A stretch of DNA of 64,000 bases, from the NCBI GenBank assembly GCA_040505895.1, contig JBEVXU010000001.1, positions 1 to 64,000 on the forward strand, in the 5' to 3' direction. The position numbers were made by a program, and so were the translations under genes. The DNA is from Vondammii sp040505895 (GTDB taxonomy: Bacteria; Pseudomonadota; Gammaproteobacteria; Chromatiales; Chromatiaceae). The notes beneath the pieces were generated by a model, which saw nothing but the letters and a program-made list of their open reading frames with translations, was not told the origin of the DNA and searched no databases. Of the stretch, positions 35,088-43,521 are shown piece after piece; position 1 is the stretch's first letter, and each line of letters starts with the position of its first letter.

Positions 35088-36758
35088 TCAGACTACCGGG
35101 GACTGGACATCCCAGCGCTGTTTACGGATCTCATCGGTAGCGTAATTGGGCAGGATCATCGGGCTCAGCACTCCGCGATCCAGACCGGCATCGGCCAGTG
35201 CCTCACCATAGCTCTGGAGATGCTCCATGTTAGGGACACCCGGCAGTTCACCAGCGGCAATCGCCTTGGCGGCGTTGAGTCCGGCGCGGCGGCCAAACAC
35301 CAGAATATCCAGCAGTGAGTTACCCATCAGTCGGTTATGGCCATGAACGCCACCGGTGGTCTCACCCGCAGCGTAAAGTCCGGGAATGGTGCTCTCTCCC
35401 AGGTCATTGATGGCAATACCGCCATTTTGATAGTGCAGGGTCGGGTAGACCAGCATCGGAACCTTGGCGATATCGATTCCGAAACGCTTGAACTGGATAT
35501 ATTTGGCCGGTAACTCACGCTGTACCGTACCTTCGCCGTGAAGCAGATCAATAAGCGGTGAATCGAGCCATACACCAAGGCGTCCGGTGGGCGTTCTGAC
35601 TCCCCTACCTTCACCGGTACACTCGCGAATGATGGCGGCAGACTCCACGTCCCGCGGCTCCAGTGGGAAAACAAACTGCTCGCCACTGATGTTCAGCAAC
35701 TGACCACCAAGACCTCGCACCTTCTCCGTTACCAGCAAGCCAACATTCTGTTCTGGATAAGCAGTGCCGGTGGGGTGGTACTGAACGGAGTCCATATAAC
35801 CGAGCTTGGCACCGGCACGATAGGCCATCACCAGACCGTCGCCGGTGGCGCCGTAGTGGTTGGTACAGGCAAAGCCGCGATAGTGCAGACGCCCGGTACC
35901 ACCGGTGGCGATAATCACCGCATTGGCCTTAACCACCTGGAAGGTTGAAGTCTCCAGGTTGTGCAGGATAGCGCCGGCACAACGGCCGTCATCATCCATC
36001 AGCAGTTCCACCGCCGGTGAGAACTCAAGCACTTTAATCTGTTCAGCGTGGTTGCGCGATTCGTCACGCACCACCCGCATGATCTCCGCACCTGTCATAT
36101 CACCGGAGGAGTGCATGCGTTTGCGGCTGGTGCCACCACCGTGACGCACCTTCATACGACCGTCGGGGTGCTTGTCGAACATCATTCCCAGTGACTCAAG
36201 CCACTCGATAATCAGAGGCGCGTCATTGGTCATCGCCGCAACCAGCGAGGGCTCGTTGGTAAAGTGGCCGCCGCCAATGACATCCAGGTAATGATAGTAG
36301 GGGGAGTCGGGCTCCTGATCAGCGCCTTGAATACCGCCTTCGGCCATTACCGTATTGGAGTCGCCGTGGCGCAATTTGGTGGCCAGGAGCACTTGCTTGC
36401 CCTCACCCGCCGCCGCCAGTGCAGCAGCCGTACCGCCGCCACCACCGCCGATTACCAGTACATCGGTCTCCATATCGGGCTGAGTGACGTCGACCGAAAC
36501 TGATTCGAGCATGCTGCGGGATTCCAGCAGATCAACCAACTCTTCCGGATAGACCTCGCCCTGATTTTGGCCGATACCCAGGGCACGACGCCCCTCCTCG
36601 GAGTAATCAGGATGAAACGCGTTCAAAACAACATCGCGGTCATCCATCGACATGGCGGGATAACTTTTACCGGCTCGCGACTGAGCCAAGCGTTCTGGGC
36701 GACTCGCCTCTACCCGCTTGATCAGCTCCAGCATCTCGGGAGTGTAACCTTCTTGCAT
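35088..36758 (-). CDS. tfrA: Fumarate reductase-like flavoprotein subunit (TfrA-like)
   Basis: The 556-residue flavoprotein of the succinate dehydrogenase/fumarate reductase/L-aspartate oxidase superfamily has FAD sites VLVIGGGGGGTAAALAAAGEG near residue 100 and AAGETTGGVHGHNRLMGNSL near 460, and active-site segments HGGGTSRKRMHSSGDMTG and QYHPTG. It begins with an unusual N-terminal segment of about 95 residues before the flavin domain. With tfrB it should reduce fumarate without a membrane anchor, as in thiol:fumarate reductase. Direction and electron donor are inferred from the surrounding hdr genes. Confidence 0.86.
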   Translation of the reverse strand: MQEGYTPEMLELIKRVEASRPERLAQSRAGKSYPAMSMDDRDVVLNAFHPDYSEEGRRALGIGQNQGEVYPEELVDLLESRSMLESVSVDVTQPDMETDVLVIGGGGGGTAAALAAAGEGKQVLLATKLRHGDSNTVMAEGGIQGADQEPDSPYYHYLDVIGGGHFTNEPSLVAAMTNDAPLIIEWLESLGMMFDKHPDGRMKVRHGGGTSRKRMHSSGDMTGAEIMRVVRDESRNHAEQIKVLEFSPAVELLMDDDGRCAGAILHNLETSTFQVVKANAVIIATGGTGRLHYRGFACTNHYGATGDGLVMAYRAGAKLGYMDSVQYHPTGTAYPEQNVGLLVTEKVRGLGGQLLNISGEQFVFPLEPRDVESAAIIRECTGEGRGVRTPTGRLGVWLDSPLIDLLHGEGTVQRELPAKYIQFKRFGIDIAKVPMLVYPTLHYQNGGIAINDLGESTIPGLYAAGETTGGVHGHNRLMGNSLLDILVFGRRAGLNAAKAIAAGELPGVPNMEHLQSYGEALADAGLDRGVLSPMILPNYATDEIRKQRWDVQSPVV

Positions 36759-36771
36759 TGGTATACCCTAC

Positions 36772-37560
36772 TTATAGTTTGGACTGGTCATGAGGCATCC
36801 ACTCACCCGGCAGGGAGAGATCGGGCTCGCGCTCACGTTCGACATAGAGCGTTTTCAGCTCCTCTTTATCCATCTGACCGAGTTCAGCCAGCATCTCCTC
36901 ATAGCGACCTGCATTAACCTGTTCCGCCCGGTTTTTGGTGCTCTCGGAGCGAGGGGTCATCTGACCGGCGGCGATACGGCGTGCCGCCATGGCGACATTC
37001 ATCTGTGAGATGTTGGCCGGACAGCGGCTGACACAGAGTCCGCACATGATGCAGTCGAAAGAGGTCTTGGCCCCACGCATCACATCACCCCGTTTGAAGT
37101 GTGCGATGTAACCCATTACATCAATATCCATCGGACAGGTGCGGGTACAGGTTCCACAACCGACACAGCGGAAGATCTCTGGATAGAGGGTTGCGATCTG
37201 CTCATCCGGGGAGAGTGAGATATCGACCCCGCCGTGATCCGCCCGATTGGCCGGGAAGAACGGGATCTGCGCCAGGATCATGTCATCCTCGGCAACGGTC
37301 TGGCAGGCCAGGCCGGTGTGCAGGGTATGGTCGCCCTGCTTGCGGTAGACGGTGCCGCAGGCGCCGCAGATACCACCGCGACAACCACAACCACGCTTGT
37401 ACTGATAACCGACAAACTCCATCGCCTTCAGGATGGTCAGTGTCTCCGGAACCTGATACTCCTGCCCCATGATATAGATGGTGATGTAGCGGGCTCCCTC
37501 CGGGGGAATGGTCCGGTCACCGACCATAACTGTTTCTATTTTTTGGCCACTTGCTTCCAC
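36772..37560 (-). CDS. tfrB: Fumarate reductase-like iron-sulfur subunit (TfrB-like)
   Basis: The 262-residue subunit has a plant-type [2Fe-2S] domain (CGCRGGICGACG near residue 60) followed by two [4Fe-4S] motifs, CVGCGTCTRTCPMD and CIMCGLCVSRCPAN. It lacks the HdrB-like cysteine-rich extension of methanogen TfrB. That role may be filled by the separate hdrB just upstream. The start is taken as GTG at 37560, which follows GGAG and the hdrB stop. A start at 37599 would overlap hdrB by 29 bp and lacks a ribosome site. Confidence 0.85.
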   Translation of the reverse strand: MEASGQKIETVMVGDRTIPPEGARYITIYIMGQEYQVPETLTILKAMEFVGYQYKRGCGCRGGICGACGTVYRKQGDHTLHTGLACQTVAEDDMILAQIPFFPANRADHGGVDISLSPDEQIATLYPEIFRCVGCGTCTRTCPMDIDVMGYIAHFKRGDVMRGAKTSFDCIMCGLCVSRCPANISQMNVAMAARRIAAGQMTPRSESTKNRAEQVNAGRYEEMLAELGQMDKEELKTLYVEREREPDLSLPGEWMPHDQSKL

Positions 37561-37570
37561 GGATAGGCTC

Positions 37571-38485
37571 CTATGCGCTCTTTTTGGCTGCGGCATCAAA
37601 AGCGCCGCAGGAAGTTATCACCGCCAATGGATCGATGTGGTGATCTTCAAATTTATGCTCTTCGGTACTCAGGCCCAGGGCAATCGCCAGCAGCTGGGTA
37701 AAGTAGAGTATGGGAACCCCCTCACCCTCGCCTGCCGCCTGACACTTATCCAGATTCGAATGGCAGAGCGGGCAGGCCGTTACAATAGTCTCTGCACCAT
37801 ACTCATCCGCCTCATCGACGATGCCACTAGACAACGCCTTCGCCTTCTCCGGCTCCCGCATGACAAGATAGGAGCCGCAGCAATCGATCTGCCCGGGGAA
37901 ATCCACCAAGGTACACCCCAGGGCGTCAAGGAAATCGTGCAGGATGGTCGGCTCTTCCGGGTCATCCAGTCCGATCTCCTTGCCGGGCTTGAGCAGCAGG
38001 CAACCATAATAGGGCGCTACTTTGAAGCTGCTCATATCGACCTTGACCATCTCGGCCAACTTGTCGAAGCCGAGACCATCTCTGAGGTACTCAAGATAGT
38101 GCTCAACCTTGACAGTACCCTTATATTCACGATCCAGGAAAGCGTTCAGTGTTGTCCGCTTCTCGGGCTGCTTTTCGAAAGCATGACTTGTACGTTTCAG
38201 GGTGTTGTAGCAGAAGGAGCAGAGAGTGATGACACGAGGATCAAGCTCATGTTCCTCGCAGTGTAGCTCTGCTTCTATTAGTACATTTGTAGGGCCTGCA
38301 AGCCCCATCAGGTTGCTGTCGGTAAGAGGAAAAGAGGCACCGCAGCAATTCCAATCCTTCAACTCGTTCATCTCAAAACCAAGCTCGCGTGCGCAATCCA
38401 TGGCTGAGCGTTCAAAGCCCAGCGCTTTGGTCTTCAGGGTACAACCTGGGTAGTAAGGAATATGGATATGTTCTTCAGAAGACAT
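37571..38485 (-). CDS. hdrB: Heterodisulfide reductase-like subunit B (two CCG domains)
   Basis: The 304-residue protein has both CCG domains: YYPGCTLK, WNCCGAS and CSFCYN in the first half, then YYGCLLL, IDCCGSY and CPLCHSN in the second. Such domains bind the paired noncubane [4Fe-4S] clusters that cleave disulfides. The cysteine set is complete, so a thiol/disulfide substrate or direct transfer to TfrB are both possible. AAGGA precedes the ATG, 9 bp after hdrC. Confidence 0.92.
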   Translation of the reverse strand: MSSEEHIHIPYYPGCTLKTKALGFERSAMDCARELGFEMNELKDWNCCGASFPLTDSNLMGLAGPTNVLIEAELHCEEHELDPRVITLCSFCYNTLKRTSHAFEKQPEKRTTLNAFLDREYKGTVKVEHYLEYLRDGLGFDKLAEMVKVDMSSFKVAPYYGCLLLKPGKEIGLDDPEEPTILHDFLDALGCTLVDFPGQIDCCGSYLVMREPEKAKALSSGIVDEADEYGAETIVTACPLCHSNLDKCQAAGEGEGVPILYFTQLLAIALGLSTEEHKFEDHHIDPLAVITSCGAFDAAAKKSA

Positions 38486-38494
38486 TCAGGGTCC

Positions 38495-38887
38495 TTAGAT
38501 GAATTTACGGAAGCCGCTGACTACGGCCTGTTGCGTCGACTGAGCCAGAAACTCCTGTCCCAGCGCTCCGACATCCGCCCGGGGATCCAACTCACACAGA
38601 TGGATCAGCTTCAGCCCCTCAATGATGGCAGCAGGACTGACATCCTTTGGGCAGCGCTCCGAGCATGTGAGGCAGGCCATACAAGACCAGATCGACTCCG
38701 AGTCCAGGGCTTGCTGATAGAGGCCGAGTTTCAATTTGCGAATCAGAACACTGGGTGGGGTGTTCATTGAGGCAGGACAACCCGCCGTACACTTACCACA
38801 CTGATAGCAGTCAGACAGAGTCTCACCAGTGGACAGCTCCAATTCCCGAATCGCTTCGTGGTCTTGATGTGAAGGATGAATCAGCAT
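38495..38887 (-). CDS. hdrC: Heterodisulfide reductase-like subunit C
   Basis: The 130-residue, soluble iron-sulfur protein has two [4Fe-4S] motifs, CYQCGKCTAGCP and CMACLTCSERCP. No transmembrane helix is present, unlike DsrM/HdrE-linked forms. It is the first gene of the hdrCB-tfrBA-hdrA-flxDCBA operon, with GAGG before the ATG. It would carry electrons from HdrA to HdrB. Confidence 0.92.
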   Translation of the reverse strand: MLIHPSHQDHEAIRELELSTGETLSDCYQCGKCTAGCPASMNTPPSVLIRKLKLGLYQQALDSESIWSCMACLTCSERCPKDVSPAAIIEGLKLIHLCELDPRADVGALGQEFLAQSTQQAVVSGFRKFI

Positions 38888-39204
38888 TCATTGCCTCGTT
38901 ATAAATTATTATCTGCCGTAAATTGAGGAAAACAGGATACCCCATCGGAATCGCATCTTAACAATAAACGAGACTCACGTTTTATTATCGTTACCATAAG
39001 AAATAACAATAGATACAGTGCAAGAAGTAGTCATAAATGCACTCAAAAAGAGGCTATATCGGCCCCTGAACAGAGTGACCGATGAATTATATTTATCTTT
39101 TTATTTCAATAAGATACAAGGATGTCCACCCTCACGAATTTAGACGGGTAGACCGATTCTAAACCGCGTTAAAAGCAGGGTATGCAAAAGGTTCAAAATC
39201 GTCC

Positions 39205-39219
39205 AAGGTGGCGCACCTT
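39205..39219. promoter_or_regulatory. Dyad AAGGTG-GCG-CACCTT upstream of the hdr operon
   Basis: A perfect 6-bp dyad with a 3-bp centre lies 318 bp upstream of hdrC. It could be a regulator site or a short hairpin. No matching regulator is known to me. Confidence 0.35.
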
Positions 39220-39492
39220 AGTCACTATTAATAGCCTGATCAACCCTCTTTTTTTGCAGATTTCCGGCAAAAGTGACCCGATCAGAGAACGAAAATGCAA
39301 ACTCCTTCGCCAAAAAAACGCCTATTAGTGTAATTATTCACCACGAATTCTGCATCAAAGCCGGACGGTCACTGATGGACATTTACAGAAGAAGAATCTT
39401 GGCATGAATGCCAAATTGAAGCATCTCAAGACTCAAGTTTCAGAGTCCATTAACACCCACTCCACCAGGAAGAAGGTTGAATCAATATGATT

Positions 39493-39649
39493 TTAAGTGG
39501 CTATGCACAATAGTCCTGAAGCACTATCTTCATAGAAAAAAGTGCATCTGTAGGAGCGAATTTATTCGCGATCAGGCGACTGGGCATGTTCTTCGCGAAC
39601 AAGTTCGCTCCTACACCCGGTTCACGGATTATTGTGCACAACCATTTAA
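39493..39649. repeat. Palindromic element A, copy 2
   Basis: This 157-bp element has outer arms TTAAGTGGCTATGCACAATA and its near complement ending CCATTTAA. It has a core that begins GTAGGAGCGAATTTATTCGC and ends with the inverted GCTCCTAC. It ends 27 bp past the parC stop codon. Its reverse complement is nearly identical to copy 3 at 46554-46714, down to the asymmetric segment TGAAGCACTATCTTCATAGA. Confidence 0.85.
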
Positions 39650-39676
39650 TTTTATTCACCTTCATGAGAGGGTGAA

Positions 39677-41926
39677 TTACTCTACCGTCACCCCATCCAC
39701 CTTCTGGAAACCACGAGGTAGTTTGTTACCACGGCGCCCCCGCTCACCCTGGTAATGATCCAGGTCAGCCGCTTTCAGAGTGATATGTCGTTTGCCGGAG
39801 AAGGCGGTTAATTTTCCACCCTCTGGAATGCTGGCGATGGCCACTACGTACTCCTCCCGACTCTCCACCCGTTTTCCGGGAATACCGATAATCTTATTAC
39901 CCTTGCCACGGGAGAGTGCGGGCAACTCAGCGATGGGGAAGGTGAGCATCCGCCCCTCATTGGTAATCGCCAATACCCGGTCACTCTCTATGCCGGTGAC
40001 AGGCATCGGCGGCAGCACCTTTGCACCCTTGGGCAGGGTCAGCAGTGCTTTACCCGCCTTGTTCTTGGCAAACAGCTCTTTGAGTTTGACCAGAAAGCCG
40101 TAGCCTGCATCGGAAGCCACCAGATACCACTGTTCCGGATCTCCCCCCAGTACCGTTGTGAAGAGGGCGCCGGTGGGAGGGGAGAGCCGACCGGTCAATG
40201 GCTCACCCTGACTGCGCGCTGAGGGCAGCGTATGGGCCTGTATTGAGTAACTACGCCCGGAACTGTCGATAAATACAGCATGCTGATTGCTACGCAGGTG
40301 TGCAGAGTCCAGGTATTTGTCACCGGCTTTATAGTTGAGTCCAGCCGGGTCGATATCGTGCCCTTTGCCGGCACGCACCCAACCCTTTTCAGAGAGCACT
40401 ACAGTCACCGGTTCACTCGGTGCCAGTTCCGTCTCATCCAACGCCTCGGCGGCGGCACGCTCGACGATCGGGGAGCGGCGATCATCTCCGTACTTCTCTG
40501 CATCCGCCTCAATCTCCTTGCGAATCAAGGTCTTCATTCGCTGTTTCGAGCCAAGGATCTTCTCCAGGGAGTCCCGCTCTTCAGCCAGCGCCTTCTGCTC
40601 CGCCCTGATCTTCACCTCCTCTAGTCGCGCCAACTGCCGCAGTTTGGTGTCGAGGATATAGTCAGCCTGCACTTCTGTAAGGGAAAAACGGCGAATCAAT
40701 TCCGCTTTTGGATCATCCTCGTTGCGAACGATCTGAATCACTTCATCGATATTGAGGAAAGCGATGAGCAGGCCGTCGAGCAGGTGGAGCCGTTCATTCA
40801 CTTTACCGAGGCGGTAGTCGAGGCGGCGACGTACCGTCTCGAAGCGGAACTCAAGCCACTCCTTGAGCATGTCCCGTAGATTCTTCACCTGAGGCCGGCC
40901 ATTAAGACCGATGACATTCATATTGACCCGGTAGCTACGCTCCAGATCAGTGGTAGCGAAGAGGTGGAGCATCAGCCGCTCCACATCCACCCGATTGGAG
41001 CGGGGAACAATCACCAGGCGGGTGGGATTTTCATGATCTGACTCGTCTCGCAGATCTTCAACCATCGGCAATTTCTTTGCCTGCATCTGCTGAGCAATCT
41101 GCTCCAGAATCTTGGCACCGGATGCCTGGTGGGGGAGCGCCGTGATAATGACATCCCCCTGCTCCCGTTCATAGTGGGCACGCATGCGAATGCTGCCAAT
41201 ACCGGTGCGGTACATCTTCTCCAGGTCGCTGCGTGGGGTGACTATCTCCGCTTCTGTGGGATAGTCAGGCCCGGAAATATGCTCGCACAGATCCTCAAGG
41301 GTAGTTGAAGGACTCTCCAGCAAACGAATACAGGCGCTCGCCACCTCACGCAGGTTGTGAGGCGGCACATCGGTGGCCATTCCGACGGCGATACCGGTAG
41401 TGCCGTTGAGCAGTAGATTGGGCAGCCGTGCCGGCAACACCGTGGGCTCTTTCAGAGTACCGTCAAAGTTGGGGGTCCAATCAACGGTGCCCTGACCGAG
41501 CTCTTGCAACAGCGCTTGGGCATAAGGGCGCAAGCGCGCCTCGGTGTAGCGCATCGCGGCAAAAGATTTGGGATCATCGGGTGCGCCCCAGTTGCCCTGT
41601 CCATCCACCAGCGGATAGCGGTAGGAGAAGGGCTGAGCCATCAGCACCATCGCCTCGTAGCAGGCTGAGTCACCATGAGGATGGAATTTACCCAACACAT
41701 CACCCACGGTGCGAGCCGATTTTTTGTGCTTGGAAGCGGCAGAGAGGCCCAGCTCCGACATGGCGTAGATGATACGCCGCTGCACCGGCTTGAGTCCGTC
41801 ACCGATATGGGGGAGCGCTCGATCGAGAATGACGTACATGGAGTAGTCCAGGTACGCCTTTTCAGAGAAGGTCTTGAGAGGCATCTGCTCGATGCCTTCC
41901 AGGCTTAAATCAAATAGGTCGCTCAT
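39677..41926 (-). CDS. parC: DNA topoisomerase IV subunit A
   Basis: ParC is the DNA-cleaving subunit that decatenates sister chromosomes. The 749-residue length matches gammaproteobacterial ParC. The N-terminus LDYSMYVILDRALPHIGDGLKPVQRRI, the quinolone region HPHGDSACYEAM (serine and glutamate of the sensitive form present) and the catalytic tyrosine in AAMRYTEARL are intact. A degenerate C-terminal beta-pinwheel follows. Unlike many relatives it is not adjacent to parE, which lies 5 kb upstream on the same strand. Confidence 0.95.
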   Translation of the reverse strand: MSDLFDLSLEGIEQMPLKTFSEKAYLDYSMYVILDRALPHIGDGLKPVQRRIIYAMSELGLSAASKHKKSARTVGDVLGKFHPHGDSACYEAMVLMAQPFSYRYPLVDGQGNWGAPDDPKSFAAMRYTEARLRPYAQALLQELGQGTVDWTPNFDGTLKEPTVLPARLPNLLLNGTTGIAVGMATDVPPHNLREVASACIRLLESPSTTLEDLCEHISGPDYPTEAEIVTPRSDLEKMYRTGIGSIRMRAHYEREQGDVIITALPHQASGAKILEQIAQQMQAKKLPMVEDLRDESDHENPTRLVIVPRSNRVDVERLMLHLFATTDLERSYRVNMNVIGLNGRPQVKNLRDMLKEWLEFRFETVRRRLDYRLGKVNERLHLLDGLLIAFLNIDEVIQIVRNEDDPKAELIRRFSLTEVQADYILDTKLRQLARLEEVKIRAEQKALAEERDSLEKILGSKQRMKTLIRKEIEADAEKYGDDRRSPIVERAAAEALDETELAPSEPVTVVLSEKGWVRAGKGHDIDPAGLNYKAGDKYLDSAHLRSNQHAVFIDSSGRSYSIQAHTLPSARSQGEPLTGRLSPPTGALFTTVLGGDPEQWYLVASDAGYGFLVKLKELFAKNKAGKALLTLPKGAKVLPPMPVTGIESDRVLAITNEGRMLTFPIAELPALSRGKGNKIIGIPGKRVESREEYVVAIASIPEGGKLTAFSGKRHITLKAADLDHYQGERGRRGNKLPRGFQKVDGVTVE

Positions 41927-42002
41927 AGACGCGAAAAATCCACCCTTGAAGAGATATTCGAGGGTGGATCATACGAAAAGCGGCTTCGATTGTCACAGAT
42001 GA

Positions 42003-42560
42003 TCAGCGATCATCATCCTCGTCATCATTTTTTGGCAATTTGTGGGCTATACCCTTGTGACAGTCGATGCAGGTCTCTTTACTTCTCTTCTCAATCGCCT
42101 CCTGCATCTTCTCGGCTGAACGACGGCGCTGCTTATGAAAATCCATATACTCATAGGCGTGACAGTTGCGGCACTCCCGCGAATCCGACGCCCGCATGGA
42201 ACGCCAAACATTTTCAGCCAACTCCAGACGTTTTAGCTCAAACTTTTCCTGGGTATCTATGGTTCCCATTACCTTGTGGAACAGCTCATTGGTTGCCTGG
42301 ATCTTGCGTACCATTTTCGGTAGCCACTCTTTCGGTACATGGCAATCTGCACAGGTGGTACGAACCCCCGCTGCATTCTTGTAGTGAATGCTCTTTTTAT
42401 ACTCTTGATAGACCGTCTGCTCCATCTCATGGCAAGAGATGCAGAACTCCAAGCTGTTAGTCTTTTCAAGAACGGTATGAAAACCTCCCCAAATCAAGAC
42501 CCCAAACAGGGTGCCTGCTGCAAAAAAGTAAAGACGGTTTTTTTTAATCACGTCCAACAT
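42003..42560 (-). CDS. NapC/NirT-type tetraheme cytochrome c
   Basis: The 185-residue protein is anchored by one N-terminal helix (YFFAAGTLFGVLIWGGFH). Four CXXCH heme sites follow: CISCH, CADCH, CRNCH and CIDCH. It belongs to the quinol dehydrogenase family that passes electrons from the membrane quinol pool to periplasmic reductases. No nap, nir or tor reductase gene is near. Its partner may be the diheme cytochrome encoded just upstream. The acidic C-terminus ends NDDEDDDR. Confidence 0.9.
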   Translation of the reverse strand: MLDVIKKNRLYFFAAGTLFGVLIWGGFHTVLEKTNSLEFCISCHEMEQTVYQEYKKSIHYKNAAGVRTTCADCHVPKEWLPKMVRKIQATNELFHKVMGTIDTQEKFELKRLELAENVWRSMRASDSRECRNCHAYEYMDFHKQRRRSAEKMQEAIEKRSKETCIDCHKGIAHKLPKNDDEDDDR

Positions 42561-42574
42561 TTAAATGTTCTCCA

Positions 42575-42609
42575 GAGAAAACGCCCCTAGGATTAAGGGG
42601 CGTTTTCTC
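42575..42609 (-). terminator. Perfect 14-bp hairpin between the two cytochrome genes
   Basis: GAGAAAACGCCCCT (42575-42588) pairs exactly with AGGGGCGTTTTCTC (42596-42609). On the minus strand the stem itself supplies TTTTC after the GC-rich part. It lies downstream of the diheme cytochrome gene and just before the tetraheme gene, so it may lower expression of the latter. Confidence 0.75.
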
Positions 42610-42667
42610 CAAGTGGTTTAGTTTGTTTCTCACAAGTCTTTATCAAGACCAATAAGAGACAAGCCCC

Positions 42668-43375
42668 TTACTCCTTGGGCAGCGTCTGCAGGTGAGCAAG
42701 AATATCTACAGAAACCTGCAGATCAAAGGCGCGCATGGAAGGCATCTTCTCAGCGGGCTGGCCGTTTAGAATCTTCTGGATAATCTCCCAGGGGTTTTTG
42801 TTGGCGAGCATGCCAAGCGCAGGCATATCTTTCGGCATTTTCCCTGATTTGTCATGGCAACCGGCACAGACCGTATTGTAGTAGCGCTCGCCCTTGGCCT
42901 TATCGCCTTTGACAGCTTTCGTTTTACGATCGATGACCGTATCCATATCGAACTGCGACTTGGTGACAAAGTTGGCCAAATCGGTAAAATCTTCATCACT
43001 CATCTTTCCGGTATAGCCGTGGGTTTTGTCTTTCATTGCAGCGATGACTGTTGCATTTGAGGCCCCCGCCATATTCTTCAAGCCTTTAATGCCTGTCTTG
43101 TAGGAGCCTGAAGCATATGCACCGTCTTTACCCTGCATGTCCCAGCCGTGGCAAGATTTGCATCGATGGGTGGCATTACCTTTTTTCTTGGTATTGGATG
43201 CCGGCCAAGCGGAATGGGTATCAGCAGGCTTCTCAGCACCGATCACCTTGAACCATTTATCGTAGAGTTTACCGCCACGGGCAATAGAGGAGACCTCTTC
43301 CTCCGCCATAGTAAACTGTGAAAAACCCACCATCGAAGCCGCAGCAACCAGACCCACTATAATTTTCATTTTCAT
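42668..43375 (-). CDS. Periplasmic diheme cytochrome c
   Basis: The 235-residue exported protein has a signal peptide (about 1-24, VGLVAAASMVGFSQFTMA) and two cytochrome c domains with CKSCH (near residue 74) and CAGCH (near 170). Each domain has a distal methionine candidate. The start ATG at 43375 follows GAGGTGA. It is likely co-expressed with the NapC-type cytochrome and could accept its electrons. The final electron acceptor is not visible in this window. Confidence 0.88.
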   Translation of the reverse strand: MKMKIIVGLVAAASMVGFSQFTMAEEEVSSIARGGKLYDKWFKVIGAEKPADTHSAWPASNTKKKGNATHRCKSCHGWDMQGKDGAYASGSYKTGIKGLKNMAGASNATVIAAMKDKTHGYTGKMSDEDFTDLANFVTKSQFDMDTVIDRKTKAVKGDKAKGERYYNTVCAGCHDKSGKMPKDMPALGMLANKNPWEIIQKILNGQPAEKMPSMRAFDLQVSVDILAHLQTLPKE

Positions 43376-43403
43376 CAACTATCACCTCATCGGTTTTATA
43401 ATT

Positions 43404-43424
43404 GGCACAGTGTCAATCTGTGCC
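43404..43424. promoter_or_regulatory. Dyad GGCACAG-N7-CTGTGCC upstream of the diheme cytochrome gene
   Basis: A perfect 7-bp dyad lies 29 bp upstream of the cytochrome start. On the plus strand it is followed by CTTTTT, but no plus-strand gene precedes it, so an operator or 5'-UTR hairpin of the cytochrome transcript is more likely than a terminator. Confidence 0.45.
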
Positions 43425-43521
43425 CTTTTTAATCTCATACATAAGTGGTCATTTCCCAGAAAATCTATGACCAATATTGACGATTTTCGTTACTTAACCG
43501 GTCAACCTGACCGCTCATAAG

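Larger units (their letters stand above)
38888..39676. other. Upstream region of hdrC and 3' flank of parC
   Basis: The 789 bp hold the promoter of the hdr-tfr-flx operon on the minus strand. Two short perfect dyads were seen: AAGGTG-GCG-CACCTT (39205-39219) and TTGGCAT-GA-ATGCCAA (39399-39414), both possible operators or small hairpins. Palindromic element A copy 2 fills 39493-39649. No gene or RNA was recognised. Confidence 0.55.

Noticed and set aside
35088..37560. Ordinary membrane succinate dehydrogenase
   Set aside because: No sdhC/sdhD anchor genes. The pair is embedded in the hdr operon.
33013..38887. sHdr sulfur-oxidation pathway (hdrC1B1AhypC2B2 with lbpA)
   Set aside because: HdrA is full length, only one hdrB and one hdrC are present, and no lipoate-binding protein gene is nearby.
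42003..42560. Periplasmic nitrate reductase locus
   Set aside because: Only a NapC-like quinol dehydrogenase is present, with no napA, napB or napD.
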